64,000 nt of DNA from assembly GCF_012516475.1 (NCBI RefSeq), contig NZ_CP051217.1, forward strand, positions 620,001 through 684,000. The letters are read 5' to 3'. The translations under genes and the position numbers were made by a program. This DNA is from Parasphingorhabdus halotolerans (GTDB lineage Bacteria > Pseudomonadota > Alphaproteobacteria > Sphingomonadales > Sphingomonadaceae). Under the pieces are notes generated by a model. It had not been told where the DNA came from and searched no databases. It saw only the letters and a list, made by a program, of their open reading frames with translations. Below are positions 18,666 through 27,266 of the stretch, in pieces. How positions within the stretch are numbered: the stretch's first letter is position 1; every line of letters begins with the position of its first letter.

Positions 18666-20644
18666 AGGGCAGCAAAACAATCAGCGGGGCGATGCAGAAC
18701 CTCACGTTTACCCGGCGCGCAACTGTCATTGGCGGTTTGCAGGCCGGCATCGGCGTATTGCTTGCCGGACGCATGGCCTATATTTCTGTCGCGGAAAATG
18801 AACGCTATCAACTTTTGTCCGAGAGCAACCGCGTTAATCTGACGCTTATCCCACCACGGCGCGGCTGGCTGATCGACCGTAATGGCAAGCCTATTGCCAA
18901 TAACAAGTCCGACTTCCGGGTGGACATTATTCCTGACCGGACACCGGACAAGGAGAAAACGGTCGCTACGCTGGCTGAGCTCCTGTCGCTTGAACCGGAG
19001 GACGTGGAGCGGATAAATAAAGAATTGTCCAAAGCGAATAGTTTCCAGCCTGTGCAAGTCGCGACCGGCCTGGATTGGGAAAAATATGCTGCTGTGACGG
19101 TTCGGTTGCCGGATTTGCCCGGTGTCTCGCCCCAGCAAGGCTTTTCCCGCAATTATCCAACCGGCGGGGCCGTTGGTCATCTGGTGGGTTATGTCGGCAT
19201 CCCTTCTGCCGAGGACTATAAAGAGAATCCAAATCCGATCCTGATTACGCCGGGCTATAAAATCGGCAAGGATGGTATCGAAAAACTCTTTGAAGATCGC
19301 CTGCAAGGCAAACCCGGTGCCAAGCGGGTCGAAGTGACGGCACGCGGTAAAATTATTCGCGAACTTGATACGCAGCCCGATGTTCCCGGCAAGGCGTTAC
19401 AACTGACAATTGATATTGATCTGCAGGAATATGCCGCGCGCCGGCTTGGACCGGAAAGCGGAGCCGTGGTTGTTCTGGATTGCAAGACTGGCGATATTTT
19501 GACGATGACATCGATGCCGTCTTTTGATCCTAATAGTTTTTCTGACGGCATTGGCACCAGCGAATATGGCATGCTCCGGGAAGATGATCATGTTCCGCTG
19601 CGGGATAAATCCTTGCGCGGACTATTCCCTCCCGGTTCAACGGTTAAGCCGATGGTGGCTATGGCATTTTTAGAAGCAGGGCTCAGCCCGGATGCAACGG
19701 CGTCATGCGGCGGTGGTTTACGGGTTGGAAATCGGTTTTTCCACTGCTGGAACCGCCGCGGCCATGGCACCGTAAATATGGCGAAGGGCATATATCAAAG
19801 CTGCGATGTTTATTTCTACAAATTCGCCCAGCAAGTTGGCATGGACGCCATCGCGGCAATGGCTAACAAACTTGGCATGGGTCAGGAATTTGATCTTGAA
19901 GTCGCCAGCCAATTTTATGGAACCGTCCCCAATCCTGACTGGAAAATGAAAAAATATAAGCAAAAATGGGGTGCGTTTGACACGGTGAACTCCACTATTG
20001 GTCAAGGCTATATGCTTGCCAACCCGCTTCAGCTGGCAGTTATGTCGGCTCGGCTGGCGACGGGATACAACCTGCAACCGCATTTGCTTCTGGACAAGAA
20101 ACGCAAGCCGCCCAAATCGCTCGATTTTGATCCTGAACATATCGAATATGTACGCAAGGCGATGAGCGATGTGGTTAATGGTCCCGGTACGGCTGGCCGG
20201 GCGAGGTTACCGGTTGAAAACGTAAAAATGGCAGGCAAGACTGGTACTGCGCAGGTTGTCAGCCTTGATTTCGGTCGCGGCGGCAAAGGCGTTCCCTGGA
20301 AATATCGCGATCACGGCCTGTTCATCTGCTTCGCGCCGGTCGATAATCCGCGCTATGCTGCATCCGTCGTTATCGAACATGGCGGAGGTTCTGGTGCAGC
20401 CTACCCGGTTGCGCGCGATGTATTGACGTTTCTCTACGACCGGGAAAAGGCGATGAGCGTGTTGGAAAGCATGGAGCAAGGCTGGGGCGGCAATATCGAA
20501 CAGCGGCTCGAAAAGAAGATGGCTGCCTATCGTTCCAAAAAAGACCTGGAAAAAGCAATTGCAGAAGGCCGGGTGGCACCTGATCCCGAACTCGATGCTG
20601 ATGGCACGCCAGTGACCGAGCCTGCACCGCAAGCGGGACAATAA
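18662..20644 (+). CDS. mrdA: Penicillin-binding protein 2 (transpeptidase of the elongasome)
   Basis: Class B PBP that crosslinks peptidoglycan along the cell side. The 660-residue protein has an N-terminal transmembrane segment (around residues 20-40), a dimerization domain with NRVNLTLIPPRRGWLIDRNG, and a transpeptidase domain with active-site serine near residue 326 (PPGSTVKPM), second motif SCD (YQSCDVYFYKFA, as in E. coli PBP2) and KTGT at about residue 526. The C-terminal tail of about 60 residues is charged and variable. It lies between mreD and rodA, its functional partners. Confidence 0.97.
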   Translation: MKGSKTISGAMQNLTFTRRATVIGGLQAGIGVLLAGRMAYISVAENERYQLLSESNRVNLTLIPPRRGWLIDRNGKPIANNKSDFRVDIIPDRTPDKEKTVATLAELLSLEPEDVERINKELSKANSFQPVQVATGLDWEKYAAVTVRLPDLPGVSPQQGFSRNYPTGGAVGHLVGYVGIPSAEDYKENPNPILITPGYKIGKDGIEKLFEDRLQGKPGAKRVEVTARGKIIRELDTQPDVPGKALQLTIDIDLQEYAARRLGPESGAVVVLDCKTGDILTMTSMPSFDPNSFSDGIGTSEYGMLREDDHVPLRDKSLRGLFPPGSTVKPMVAMAFLEAGLSPDATASCGGGLRVGNRFFHCWNRRGHGTVNMAKGIYQSCDVYFYKFAQQVGMDAIAAMANKLGMGQEFDLEVASQFYGTVPNPDWKMKKYKQKWGAFDTVNSTIGQGYMLANPLQLAVMSARLATGYNLQPHLLLDKKRKPPKSLDFDPEHIEYVRKAMSDVVNGPGTAGRARLPVENVKMAGKTGTAQVVSLDFGRGGKGVPWKYRDHGLFICFAPVDNPRYAASVVIEHGGGSGAAYPVARDVLTFLYDREKAMSVLESMEQGWGGNIEQRLEKKMAAYRSKKDLEKAIAEGRVAPDPELDADGTPVTEPAPQAGQ

Positions 20645-20647
20645 ACT

Positions 20648-21760
20648 TTGAGCGATTTCATCCCTGCACCGATAGCGCAGCTGCCGTGGCGAACAATCTT
20701 CTTACTCTCTGCCATGGCCTCTTTCGGTTTCGTGGTCCTCTATTCCGCGGCTGGCGGCAGCGTGGAGCCGTGGGCGGGACGGCATATGATCCGCTTTCTG
20801 ATTTTTCTCGCCATGGCAATCGTGTTTTCCCGCCTCAAGGAAAATTTCTGGAAGACCACAGCCTTCCCGGTATATATTATAATCGTGGTGATGCTGCTTG
20901 GTGTGGAACTCATCGGCGCTGTTAGTGGCGGCAGTCAGCGCTGGCTCAATCTGGGGATCATCCGCATTCAACCTTCAGAATTGATGAAACCTGCGATCAT
21001 ATTGGCGGTTGCGCGGTTTTATGACCTGTTGCCACCGACGCAAATCCGGACATGGGGCGCAATATGGCCCTTACTGGTGCTTGTTGCCGTTCCAAGCGCC
21101 CTGATATTGCTACAGCCCGATCTGGGTACAACAATCACTGTGGTTGCAGGCGCGCTTACGGTCGCATTTCTTGCAGGATTGCCAATGCGCCTGTTTATCG
21201 GCGGCGCAGCGGCATTGTCGGTCATTGCTCCCCTCGCCTTCTTTTTCGGTCTGGAAGAATATCAACAGCGTCGGGTCACAACCTTCATTAACCCGGAGAA
21301 TGATCCGCTTGGTGCGGGATATCACATCACCCAATCGAAAATCGCAATCGGTTCCGGCGGGATATTTGGCAAAGGTTTCCTCAATGGCACGCAAAGCCAT
21401 CTTGATTATCTACCGGAAGGCCACACGGATTTTGTTTTTGCAACAATGGCAGAGGAATGGGGCCTTGTCGGCGGCATGGTCATCTTGTTCGGATTTTTCC
21501 TGCTGTTCCGTTGGGGCCTGGCTGTTTCGATAAGAGCCAACAGCCGGTTTGCCAAATTGACCGCAGCAGGACTGACCACGACCATATTCTTCTATGTCGC
21601 AATTAATTTAATGATGGTGATGGGCCTCGCTCCGGTTGTCGGCATCCCGCTTCCGTTTCTCAGCCATGGCGGCTCGTCAATGATGACCATCATGATCTGT
21701 GTCGGGATATTAATGTCGATTGATCGCAATCCAGGCAAACGCGGCGGAGCATTCGGATAA
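20648..21760 (+). CDS. rodA: Rod shape-determining protein RodA (SEDS glycosyltransferase)
   Basis: Polytopic membrane enzyme that polymerises lipid II together with PBP2. The start is a TTG at 20648, three bases after the mrdA stop; I see no better ATG in frame with the conserved N-terminus. About ten hydrophobic helices are visible. SEDS signatures include SGGSQRWLNLG, IQPSELMKPAIIL, LLQPDLGTTI, LPEGHTDFVFATMAEEWGLVGG (with the catalytic Asp region) and GIPLPFLSHGGSSM near the C-terminus. 370 residues is normal for RodA. Last gene of the mre operon. Confidence 0.96.
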   Translation: MSDFIPAPIAQLPWRTIFLLSAMASFGFVVLYSAAGGSVEPWAGRHMIRFLIFLAMAIVFSRLKENFWKTTAFPVYIIIVVMLLGVELIGAVSGGSQRWLNLGIIRIQPSELMKPAIILAVARFYDLLPPTQIRTWGAIWPLLVLVAVPSALILLQPDLGTTITVVAGALTVAFLAGLPMRLFIGGAAALSVIAPLAFFFGLEEYQQRRVTTFINPENDPLGAGYHITQSKIAIGSGGIFGKGFLNGTQSHLDYLPEGHTDFVFATMAEEWGLVGGMVILFGFFLLFRWGLAVSIRANSRFAKLTAAGLTTTIFFYVAINLMMVMGLAPVVGIPLPFLSHGGSSMMTIMICVGILMSIDRNPGKRGGAFG

Positions 21761-21776
21761 AACGTATAGAGGCCGG

Positions 21777-21804
21777 TTGTTCTTTGCCAAACAGAGACTA
21801 TATA
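21777..21804 (+). promoter_or_regulatory. Candidate promoter of tRNA-Lys
   Basis: TTGTTC at 21777-21782 and TATATA at 21799-21804 are 16 bases apart, and the mature tRNA starts 20 bases after the -10 box. Position and sequence both fit a housekeeping promoter. Confidence 0.5.
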
Positions 21805-21823
21805 GCCCTCATACCAAACATAC

Positions 21824-21899
<76 letters not shown>

Positions 21900-22467
21900 T
21901 TTTTCATATATTATATAATGACTTATCTGGGTAAAGAGGACGTGATTTAGTTGTTCAAAAATTGTCGGTAACGTTGAAGATTCCAACCTGCTGGATAGAA
22001 CCAGCAATTTTCATTGGTTCATTTGAACACGTTTCGAACACTAACAGTCCTTTCTCTTTTGATTCTGGATTGGGATCAAGAGACTTCTTGAGCGGAGTAG
22101 ATTGTTTTGTAGACAAGCCATGATTACTAAGCGTGCGGATGGCCTCTGGACAAAGATGCGCTAGAGCTTTCGCAAAAAACGCGGACCTTCGACAATCGCT
22201 CCAAAAAAGGAATATTCCGGGGTTGTACGATGATGTTCAAAAACTGACGTTAGGCGCGAGCGTCATTGTGATATAAATATCACAGGAATCGAAAGTGAAC
22301 GAACATACTCCGAATTGCAATTGACCATTGCCAAAATGAAGCGCCTTAATTCGTCTGCTGGCCGAAATGTCGCACAGAGACAACGCGCACATCATCGGCC
22401 ACCTATTCTAAAGTTTTATTTTGTTTCGTTCTGCTTGTTTTCTGTTTTTCTACACGGGGGTTAAGTT
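21900..22467. other. 568-base non-coding interval between tRNA-Lys and the TonB receptor
   Basis: No convincing gene on either strand. It contains an 18-base perfect palindrome at 22267-22284. The last 60 bases before the receptor start are very T-rich, with GGGGG eight bases before the ATG acting as a possible ribosome-binding site. No integrase fragment or second copy of the tRNA end was found. Confidence 0.6.
22267..22284. promoter_or_regulatory. Perfect 18-base palindrome upstream of the TonB receptor
   Basis: TGTGATATAAATATCACA. The ends TGTGA/TCACA match the half-sites of the CRP/FNR family, but the spacer is eight bases instead of the standard six. It lies 183 bases upstream of the receptor start. 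An operator role is inferred from symmetry only. Confidence 0.4.
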
Positions 22468-25400
22468 ATGTCTGGAAACCGTAATGTCGGCGCATTTTTG
22501 CTGGGGACGACCGCGCTGATCAGCGCCAATGCCGCTCTGGCGCAAACCACTGAAGCTGAAGACGGTGAAACAATCATCGTCGTTACCGGTTCCCAGATTC
22601 AGGGTGCAAAAATCAATGATGTTCTCCCGGTAACGGTGCTCGATGAAGTTGCGATCGAAGCGACCGGCGCGGCCTCCGGCGAAGAGCTTTTTGCCGCCAT
22701 TCCGCAAGTTGGTACAACGGCTTTTAATGAACAAAACACGACCGGCGGCGTCAACGGCGCGCGTGGTGACATTGCCTCGATTAACCTGCGCGACCTGGGC
22801 ACGGGTAACACCTTGCTGCTGATCAACGGCCGCCGGATGAACCTGCACCCCGGTTTTCAGACCGAGCTTCTGGTTCCTGTGGTCTCTCCAGATACCAATG
22901 AAATTCCGCCAGGCAGTGTGAAAAGGCTCGAAATTCTCCGCGATGGCGCATCGGCTGTTTACGGGGCAGATGCCGTAGCCGGTGTGGTCAATACGATCCT
23001 TAAAGGCAATATGACCGGCGGCTTTATTGAAGCCGACTGGCGTGCATCGGATGGCACTAGCCTTTACAGCACCAGCATCTCCGGCGGCTATGGCTTTGAT
23101 TTTGCCGATGGCCGGGGGAACTTGACCGTTTATGGCAGTTATTTCCATGAAAATGGCGCACCTGTGACGATCCGTGATTACGCCGCTTTTGATGATCGCC
23201 GTGATCTGCTGATTGGCACTCCATTCGAAGGCGATGCGTCTTTCAACAACCGTTCGACCAGCTCTCCCTTTGGGCAGTTCGATATTCAGGCACCATCTTC
23301 ACGCACGCCAATTGGTGATGATGATTTCTACCTACAACCCTCGACATTCCCCGGCTGTCGCCTGGAGTTTGGTAATGGAATTTGTGCGCGTAACGGCACC
23401 ACGCCAACTACCGATGTAAGATACAATACCAATTTCGGTGTCGATCTGTTCTCGCGCAAGAACCGCTATAACGCCGCGGCCTTGTTCAACTATGATTTGA
23501 GCGATTCGATCGAGTTTTATCTGGAAGGCAGCTATTATCGTTCCGAAAGTCGGCGTGCTAACGAGGCTTCCGCGCTGCTATCAGCTGTTCCTGTTGGAAT
23601 TGCCCGGACTGCTTACTGGAATCCATTTGGTCCAATAGGAAGCCCCAACCGCCTGCCCGGGACGACAATCGCTGCGGGCGGTGCGGACATCATTATGGAG
23701 CGTATGCGTTTTGTCGATGTTGGCACCCGCGATGTTTCGGTTAACAAGGACAGCTACCGCCTGGTCGCAGGCTTGAAAGGTAATTTTGGTGAATGGGACT
23801 TCGATACAGGCTTTGTTTATTCACAAGCCAACAGCATCGATCTAACCCGTGGCCGCATTTCGTTGACCCTTTTGCAGCAGTCGCTTAATCGCACCACACC
23901 GGATGCCTATAATCCGTTCAATGGCGGCTGCCTTGAAAATCAAGGCACTGGCCCCAATAATGGCGATTGTACTCCCAACCCGCAGGCGGTTATCGATGCG
24001 ATCAGCATTGATGTGTTCCGCAAAGGCGAAACCACTTTGGCACTGGCCGATTTCAAGGTTTCGCGCGATGATCTGTTCACCCTTCCGGGCGGAGATGTCG
24101 GTATCGCGACCGGCGTTGAGTTCCGCCGTGAGACTTTCAAGGATGACCGTGATCCACGTTTGGATGGCACGATTACCTTTACCGATAGTGTCACCGGCGA
24201 CTTCAACGGCAGCGATGTTGTGGGGTCAAGCCCATCTCCTGACACTAGCGGACGCCGTGATGTGTTTTCGGCCTTTGCCGAAGCCTTCATCCCGCTGGTT
24301 TCCGAAGATATGGATATTCCTCTGATCCACGAATTGAACGTCCAGGTTGCCGGCCGAATGGAACATTTCAAGGATATTGATGAAACGACCATTGTTCCCC
24401 GTGCTGCGGCATCATGGACACCGGTTCCTGGCGTAATTTTCCGGGGTGCCTGGTCCAAAGGCTTCCGCGCACCAAATCTGGTCCAGGTGAATGATGCTGG
24501 TACCACCCGCTCCAATACACGTGATGATTTTGTTACCTGTCAGGCGCAGGTGGAAAAGAATATCATCGCCAATCTGGGCGCATGTAGTGGAACCGGCACC
24601 GTCAGCTTCCGTTCCGGTACCAACACGTTGCAACCAGAGAAAACGCAGAGCATCAATCTCGGCGCAGTGCTGGAGCCGGAATTTATTCCTGGTCTGACGC
24701 TAACCGCCGATTACTGGCGCGTAAAACAGCGCGGTATCGTGGGTGTATTTGGTGATGACAACGCCATCGCACTCGACCTGCTTCGGCGTCAAAACGGCAG
24801 CACCAACCCGAATGTTCAGCGCAATGCCCCGGATGCGGATGCACTCGCGCTGTTTGCCGGAACCAGTCTGGCTGCCGCTGGCAGCATCATCCAGGTGCTT
24901 GATCCTTATCTCAACCTGGACAGCCGTGTATCAAAAGGCTGGGACTTTGGCATGTTCTATAATGTGCCTGAGTTCGGCATTGGTGATATCCGGCTCCGTC
25001 TCAATGCAGCGCGCCTGAAGTCCTTTGTCCAGTCGGCAGGACCGGATGGACAGGAGTTGCTCGATGCCATTGCAGCGGGGACACTGCCAACCGATGTCGG
25101 TGTTGGTGGCCTTGGCGAGTTGCTCGAAATCGAAGGTCGTCCGAAATGGCGCCTGAGCGGCTCGATAAGCTGGGGCAGCGGACCGGTTGATGTGACTGTG
25201 TTCGGCAAATATGTCGGCGCGGTTTGGGATACCAGCGTGACCCGCGATGTTCTCATCGTCTCCGATGATCCAAATGCCAACTTCTTCCGGGTCAACGATC
25301 AGTTCACCATGAACGCTTCAATCAGCTATACGGTTGATAACAATACGGCGCTCAGCGGAACAAGGTTGAAATTCGGTATCAACAATTTGTTCAACGAAGA

Positions 25401-25494
25401 CCCGCCGCTTGCCGATGAGAGCTATGGCTATTTCAGCGAATTGCATAGCTCGCGTGGACGGCAGTTTATTGTTGAACTCCGCAAGAAGTTTTGA
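22468..25494 (+). CDS. TonB-dependent outer-membrane receptor
   Basis: A 1008-residue outer-membrane transporter that takes up large or scarce substrates with energy from TonB-ExbBD. A signal peptide (cleaved after ANAALAQ) is followed by a TonB-box-like stretch ETIIVVTGS, the plug domain with INLRDLGTGNTLLLINGRRM and VKRLEILRDGASAVYGADAVAGVVN, and a long beta-barrel ending in a C-terminal Phe (ELRKKF) as expected for outer-membrane insertion. The family is greatly expanded in sphingomonads. The M14 carboxypeptidase gene follows after a terminator-like hairpin, which hints at a peptide substrate; this is inference. Confidence 0.94.
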   Translation: MSGNRNVGAFLLGTTALISANAALAQTTEAEDGETIIVVTGSQIQGAKINDVLPVTVLDEVAIEATGAASGEELFAAIPQVGTTAFNEQNTTGGVNGARGDIASINLRDLGTGNTLLLINGRRMNLHPGFQTELLVPVVSPDTNEIPPGSVKRLEILRDGASAVYGADAVAGVVNTILKGNMTGGFIEADWRASDGTSLYSTSISGGYGFDFADGRGNLTVYGSYFHENGAPVTIRDYAAFDDRRDLLIGTPFEGDASFNNRSTSSPFGQFDIQAPSSRTPIGDDDFYLQPSTFPGCRLEFGNGICARNGTTPTTDVRYNTNFGVDLFSRKNRYNAAALFNYDLSDSIEFYLEGSYYRSESRRANEASALLSAVPVGIARTAYWNPFGPIGSPNRLPGTTIAAGGADIIMERMRFVDVGTRDVSVNKDSYRLVAGLKGNFGEWDFDTGFVYSQANSIDLTRGRISLTLLQQSLNRTTPDAYNPFNGGCLENQGTGPNNGDCTPNPQAVIDAISIDVFRKGETTLALADFKVSRDDLFTLPGGDVGIATGVEFRRETFKDDRDPRLDGTITFTDSVTGDFNGSDVVGSSPSPDTSGRRDVFSAFAEAFIPLVSEDMDIPLIHELNVQVAGRMEHFKDIDETTIVPRAAASWTPVPGVIFRGAWSKGFRAPNLVQVNDAGTTRSNTRDDFVTCQAQVEKNIIANLGACSGTGTVSFRSGTNTLQPEKTQSINLGAVLEPEFIPGLTLTADYWRVKQRGIVGVFGDDNAIALDLLRRQNGSTNPNVQRNAPDADALALFAGTSLAAAGSIIQVLDPYLNLDSRVSKGWDFGMFYNVPEFGIGDIRLRLNAARLKSFVQSAGPDGQELLDAIAAGTLPTDVGVGGLGELLEIEGRPKWRLSGSISWGSGPVDVTVFGKYVGAVWDTSVTRDVLIVSDDPNANFFRVNDQFTMNASISYTVDNNTALSGTRLKFGINNLFNEDPPLADESYGYFSELHSSRGRQFIVELRKKF

Positions 25495-25502
25495 TGCAAA
25501 AC

Positions 25503-25532
25503 GGCGGGGCTATGGAATATCCTAGCCCCGCC
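25503..25532 (+). terminator. Strong hairpin after the TonB receptor gene
   Basis: A perfect 10-bp stem GGCGGGGCTA / TAGCCCCGCC with a 10-base loop, starting eight bases after the receptor stop. It lacks a T-run, so it may act as a 3' end stabiliser or attenuator rather than as a classical terminator. Confidence 0.55.
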
Positions 25533-25559
25533 ACGACCAAAATGTACCACCTTCTGCGA

Positions 25560-26758
25560 ATGTCCAAATATTATCTTTCGACGTTAACTGCAGTACTTAT
25601 TCTGGGCGGTTGCGCGAACACAGTTGAGGTTGCACCTGTTGTAGCTGCTCCCGGTCGCTGCGAAACGCCAAATGTGGTTCTAGATACTGACTTTCCAACT
25701 GGCAATATTGCCTCCTGTGAGGCCGTGAACCAAACCGGCCTTGCCATAAAGATTGAACCGGAAGACGAACCACCGATTAACTGCAGCGCATGGTATGCGT
25801 TTCGCTTGACGCCGCGCAATACAGGCGCGGTGCAAATTAGCCTTAATTATGAACATTGCGGTCACCGCTATTGGCCCAAGACCAGCACCGATGGCATTAA
25901 CTGGACTAATTTATCTCCAGACTCTGTTGCGCTCGAAGATATTGACGGGGTCGCGCAGGCAAAGATGATTATCACGCTTGGCGAAAAGCCCGTGTTCGTT
26001 GCTGGTCAGGAAATCATTTCATCATCTGACTATGCTGCATGGGTCGGTCAAGTATCACAATCTCCATTGGTCGAACAGTCCTTGCTCGGTAAATCCGCTG
26101 AAGGCAAAAAATTCCAGCGATGTCGATCAAAGCCACCGGGGGCAATCCGCGTGAACAGATTGTCCTGATCGGCCGCCAGCATCCTCCTGAAATAACAGGC
26201 GCGCTGGTGATGATGCCGTTTGTCGAAACCCTGCTTTCTGATGAACCATTGGCCAAGCTTTTTCGCGAGCGGTTTGAGACTATAGTTGTGCCGGTGCTAA
26301 ATCCCGATGGCGTTGATCATGGTTATTGGCGACACAATACTGGCGGTACCGATCTCAACCGCGATTGGGGGCCATTTGCGCAACCCGAAACGCAGTTGAT
26401 GGACAAGCTGCTTGGCGACATTGAAAGCGCACCAGATCAACAGCTTCGTCTATTCATTGATTTTCATTCTACCCAGAATGATGTGTTTTATACCATCCCG
26501 GATGACTACCCCACTAATCCGCCGCTATTCCTGAAGGAATGGCTGGATTTGCTGCAAACCAGAATGCCGGATTATCCTGTGAAGCGGGATGCCAATCATA
26601 ATCTGGGGCAAGCAAACTCCAAAAATTATGTTCACAAAAAATATGGCGTGCCTACGGTAACCTTCGAGATAGGCGATGAAACTGACCGTCCTTTGATAGA
26701 AAAGCTTGGTCGGGAATCGGCATTGGCAATGATGGAAACGTTGCTAGCCAACAAGTAA
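25560..26758 (+). pseudogene. M14 family zinc carboxypeptidase lipoprotein, split by a one-base frameshift
   Basis: The ATG at 25560 gives a lipoprotein leader (MSKYYLSTLTAVLILGGC). The N-terminal domain runs in the first frame until EGKKFQRCR; the catalytic domain continues in another frame: RQHPPEITGA (zinc ligands His and Glu), TDLNRDW (substrate Asn-Arg), FIDFHSTQND (third zinc ligand) and VPTVTFEIGDE (catalytic Glu). One extra A in the run AAAAAA at 26107-26112 restores the frame (EGKKIPAMSIKATGGN). The joined length of about 399 residues and complete catalytic set suggest an intact enzyme and a sequence error. It may degrade peptides imported by the upstream receptor. Confidence 0.82.
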
Positions 26759-27266
26759 CTCGAGTTCGATTAGCCGAGTATCGGATATTTCATATGACAA
26801 GGAAATACCTTGGAAAACAAATTTCCGTTTGTTGAGTTTCTGGGAACGAGCGGACGTTCTGCTGACCACCGATTGCAGACATTAAAAAATTCCAAAATTC
26901 GGTGATCTCGGGCAAAAATTCAAATCCAACCTTTTGGTCGATGCGCAGTGCACCGTGTCGGTTGCACCGCCACAAGTCTGTTGCAAATGCAAGATTTCCA
27001 GCGAATCTTTTCAGAAATTAGATAAATTCGGCACCAAGAGGATTTGAGTAACACCAGACTAAATAAGGTTCTGCGGTTCAAAATTCTCGATTTATTACGC
27101 GATGAGCCAAGATCTGTGAATTAGAGAAGTCCACGAGCTTGAATGGAACCAATTAATGCTTTACTATAGCCCGAAACTAAAATAGCCGCGAGTAGCGTGT
27201 AAAACGGTTGCCTGAAACAATACCCTGTCATTGTGGCCGAGTATTTGGTCAGGCTGGAGATACGCG
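26759..27266. other. 508-base interval upstream of the DUF2235 gene
   Basis: No gene is supported. The sequence is more AT-rich than its neighbours. The only pattern noted is a possible promoter near the end, listed separately. Confidence 0.55.
27139..27168 (+). promoter_or_regulatory. Possible promoter of the DUF2235 gene
   Basis: TTGAAT at 27139-27144 and ACTATA at 27163-27168 are 18 bases apart, about 100 bases before the start codon. Weak pattern match. Confidence 0.3.
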
